Below are positions 28,114 through 28,417 of a stretch of 28,417 bases of DNA, in pieces; within the stretch, counting starts at the first letter, position 1; every line of letters starts with the position of its first letter. The notes below the pieces were generated by a model, which saw only the letters and a list, made by a program, of their open reading frames with translations, did no database searches and was not told the DNA's origin. The stretch spans positions 1-28,417 of IMG/VR virus record IMGVR_UViG_3300042473_000668, one strand, 5' to 3'. The position numbers were made by a program, and so were the translations under genes. The stretch is from a virus.

Positions 28114-28417
28114 ATGGATTATTATAATATACTTGGTGTCACTAAGACAGCAACTCAACAAGAAATAAAACAAGCGTATAGACGTTTGGCTGCCAAACAT
28201 CATCCAGATCGTGGTGGAGATACGGCCGAATTTCAAAAAATAGAAGAAGCCTATAGAACATTAAGTGATGACGAAAAACGACATCAATATAATAATCCAA
28301 ACCCACATCAAAATTTTGGTGGATTTCCATTTGGAACACAAGGTGGATTTAATCCTTTTGAGGAAATATTTAATCAGTTTACCAGGCAACGTCAACAAAG
28401 AATTTATACTGTAACAG
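28114..28417 (+). CDS. J-domain (DnaJ/Hsp40-like) protein, start only
   Basis: The reading frame begins M-D-Y-Y-N-I-L-G-V and runs off the window without a stop after about 101 codons. The J-domain is complete in its key parts: helix II ([17 protein letters not shown]), the H-P-D motif at residues 30-32, and [14 protein letters not shown] Gly/Phe-rich linker follows ([18 protein letters not shown]), as in type I/II DnaJ proteins, so the missing part should hold the substrate-binding domains. It would stimulate host DnaK. It pairs with the co-chaperonin at 22547 as a second phage-encoded host-chaperone partner. Confidence 0.93.
   Translation, partial: MDYYNILGVTKTATQQEIKQAYRRLAAKHHPDRGGDTAEFQKIEEAYRTLSDDEKRHQYNNPNPHQNFGGFPFGTQGGFNPFEEIFNQFTRQRQQRIYTVT

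Overview
The window is a segment of a T4-like (T4-superfamily, contractile-tailed) phage genome. It is AT-rich, tightly packed and reads mostly left to right. Recognisable T4-type genes are: neck protein (gp13-like), deoxynucleoside monophosphate kinase (gp1), tail sheath (gp18), tail tube (gp19), head completion nuclease-fold protein (gp4), small terminase (gp16-like), a GroES/gp31-like co-chaperonin and the sliding-clamp loader ATPase (gp44). A PhoH-family ATPase and fibre proteins with the N-terminal 'NF.EL/NFAAI' pattern point to the environmental branch (cyanophage/pelagiphage-like) rather than to coliphage T4. The host cannot be named from the sequence; a low-GC aquatic bacterium is a guess.

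Layout. 1-2843: an unknown 403-aa gene behind a perfect sigma70-type promoter, then neck protein and dNMP kinase. 2809-3153 (minus): a small HNH endonuclease. 3304-10122: virion block (very large sheath, tube, second tube-fold protein, small unknown, gp4, small terminase). 10146-15701: two adjacent genes whose N-termini look like T4 capsid-targeting sequences; the second is a 1640-aa low-complexity modular protein. 15802-21571: three fibre/baseplate-type proteins and a small helical protein. 21619-25225: replication and chaperone operon (DnaE-like fragment, conserved unknown, co-chaperonin, unknown, clamp loader, two small unknowns, HAD-like phosphatase). 25209-26719 (minus): phoH followed by a homing endonuclease. 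26894-end (plus): two unknowns and the start of a J-domain protein.

Regulation. Two promoter classes are visible: host-type -35/-10 pairs with 17-bp spacers before early/middle-type genes, and a T4-late-like octamer (usually GATAAATA, sometimes CTAAATA, AATAAATA or CATAAATA) before many genes, virion genes above all. Several starts lie where transcription itself should begin and have no Shine-Dalgarno, which suggests leaderless mRNAs. Terminator-type hairpins follow the sheath and the 1640-aa gene, and other hairpins overlap late promoters or ribosome binding sites. No gap exceeds 300 bases; the largest are 26720-26893 (divergent promoters) and 3154-3303 (promoters and palindrome). I saw no tRNA, CRISPR array or insertion sequence.

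The best candidate for an undescribed system is the 10146-15701 pair: capsid-targeted proteins, one of them rich in prohead-protease-like [LI]xE/S sites and carrying an AT-hook, glycine-zipper segments and Cys clusters. This would fit a polyprotein packaged in the head, processed there and possibly ejected with the DNA.
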